Assembly (NCBI GenBank): GCA_001899065.1
Contig: MKUZ01000022.1
Coordinates: forward strand, 1-64,000
DNA from: Devosia sp. 66-22
Lineage (GTDB): Bacteria; Pseudomonadota; Alphaproteobacteria; Rhizobiales; Devosiaceae
Direction of reading: 5' to 3'
Length of the DNA: 64,000 nucleotides
Part shown: positions 63,880 to 64,000 of the stretch, piece after piece
How positions within the stretch are numbered: the first letter of the stretch is position 1
Layout of the letters: every line of letters starts with the position of its first letter
Notes under the pieces: generated by a model
Database searches by the model: none
Seen by the model: only the letters and a program-made list of their open reading frames with translations
What the model was told of the DNA's origin: nothing
Translations under genes and position numbers: made by a program

Positions 63880-64000
63880 CGTCTACTTCATCGGCGCCGG
63901 CCCCGGCGCGCCCGACCTCATCACGCTGCGCGGCCAGCGCCTCATCGAGCGCTGCCCGGTCTGCCTCTATGCCGGCTCGCTCGTTCCCGCCGAGATCGTC
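63875..64000 (+). CDS. cobM: Precorrin-4 C11-methyltransferase, N-terminal part
   Basis: Only the first 42 codons lie in the window. They read [20 protein letters not shown], then [13 protein letters not shown], the highly conserved CobM/CbiF opening with a GxGxGxP SAM loop. The gene continues past the edge. Confidence 0.92.
   Translation, partial: MTVYFIGAGPGAPDLITLRGQRLIERCPVCLYAGSLVPAEIV

Noticed and set aside
1..64000. CRISPR arrays and rRNA genes
   Set aside because: No regularly spaced repeat set and no rRNA signature was seen.

Overview
The window looks like chromosomal DNA of a GC-rich alphaproteobacterium of the Hyphomicrobiales, probably Devosia-like. The evidence is high GC, many ATGA/GTGA start-stop overlaps, the lptC-lptA-lptB-rpoN-hpf-ptsN run, an Hsp20/DUF1150 pair, a fzlA-like/uppP/queG neighbourhood, and an aerobic-style cob operon with a CbiG-CobJ fusion. 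The genus is inference from gene content.

Positions 1-17.5 kb read as an accessory block. It opens with the tail of a serine recombinase (72-282) and a frameshifted Sel1-type secreted protein, and ends with a mobC gene plus a wrecked relaxase (16.5-17.5 kb). Between them are a LacI-regulated sugar ABC importer with two GH32 beta-fructosidase genes (the second cut by an in-frame TGA), an Rhs remnant in a decayed stretch (8.6-10.3 kb), and a ProXWV-type betaine/choline importer continuing into a tandem universal stress protein and a SAM methyltransferase. A MarR regulator with a 74-residue partner follows.

From 17.6 to 27.5 kb come a KamA/EpmB-like radical SAM enzyme and a divergent sugar cluster: GntR regulator and AraA/FucI-like isomerase on the minus strand, and L-rhamnose dehydrogenase, lactonase and L-rhamnonate dehydratase on the plus strand. 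Its transporter has apparently been deleted to a signal peptide joined to the tail of a PhnE-like permease. A LysR gene, a frameshifted secreted protein and an aldo/keto reductase follow.

From 27.5 to 36.4 kb the minus strand carries one long, tightly overlapping chain: rpmI, rplT, a terminator/attenuator, pheS, an ASCH protein, an exonuclease, pheT, a GT92-like glycosyltransferase and two tandem O-antigen ligase/polymerase genes. infC lies 2.2 kb further upstream, has an AUU start, and is separated from rpmI by two regulators and a reductase.

From 39 to 56 kb the content is mostly housekeeping and envelope: hydrolase, GNAT, epimerase, queG, a BrnT/CopG toxin-antitoxin pair, fzlA-like, uppP, cupin, NDUFA9-like protein, tRNA-Leu(CAG), an RTX protein, a sugar-phosphate transferase, RNase D-like, lptC-lptA-lptB, rpoN, hpf, ptsN, and Hsp20/DUF1150 with a ROSE-like leader. 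The end (56-64 kb) holds a cation exporter divergent from a cobalamin operon: cbiX, cobH fusion, cobL, cobI, cbiG-cobJ fusion, and cobM running off the edge.
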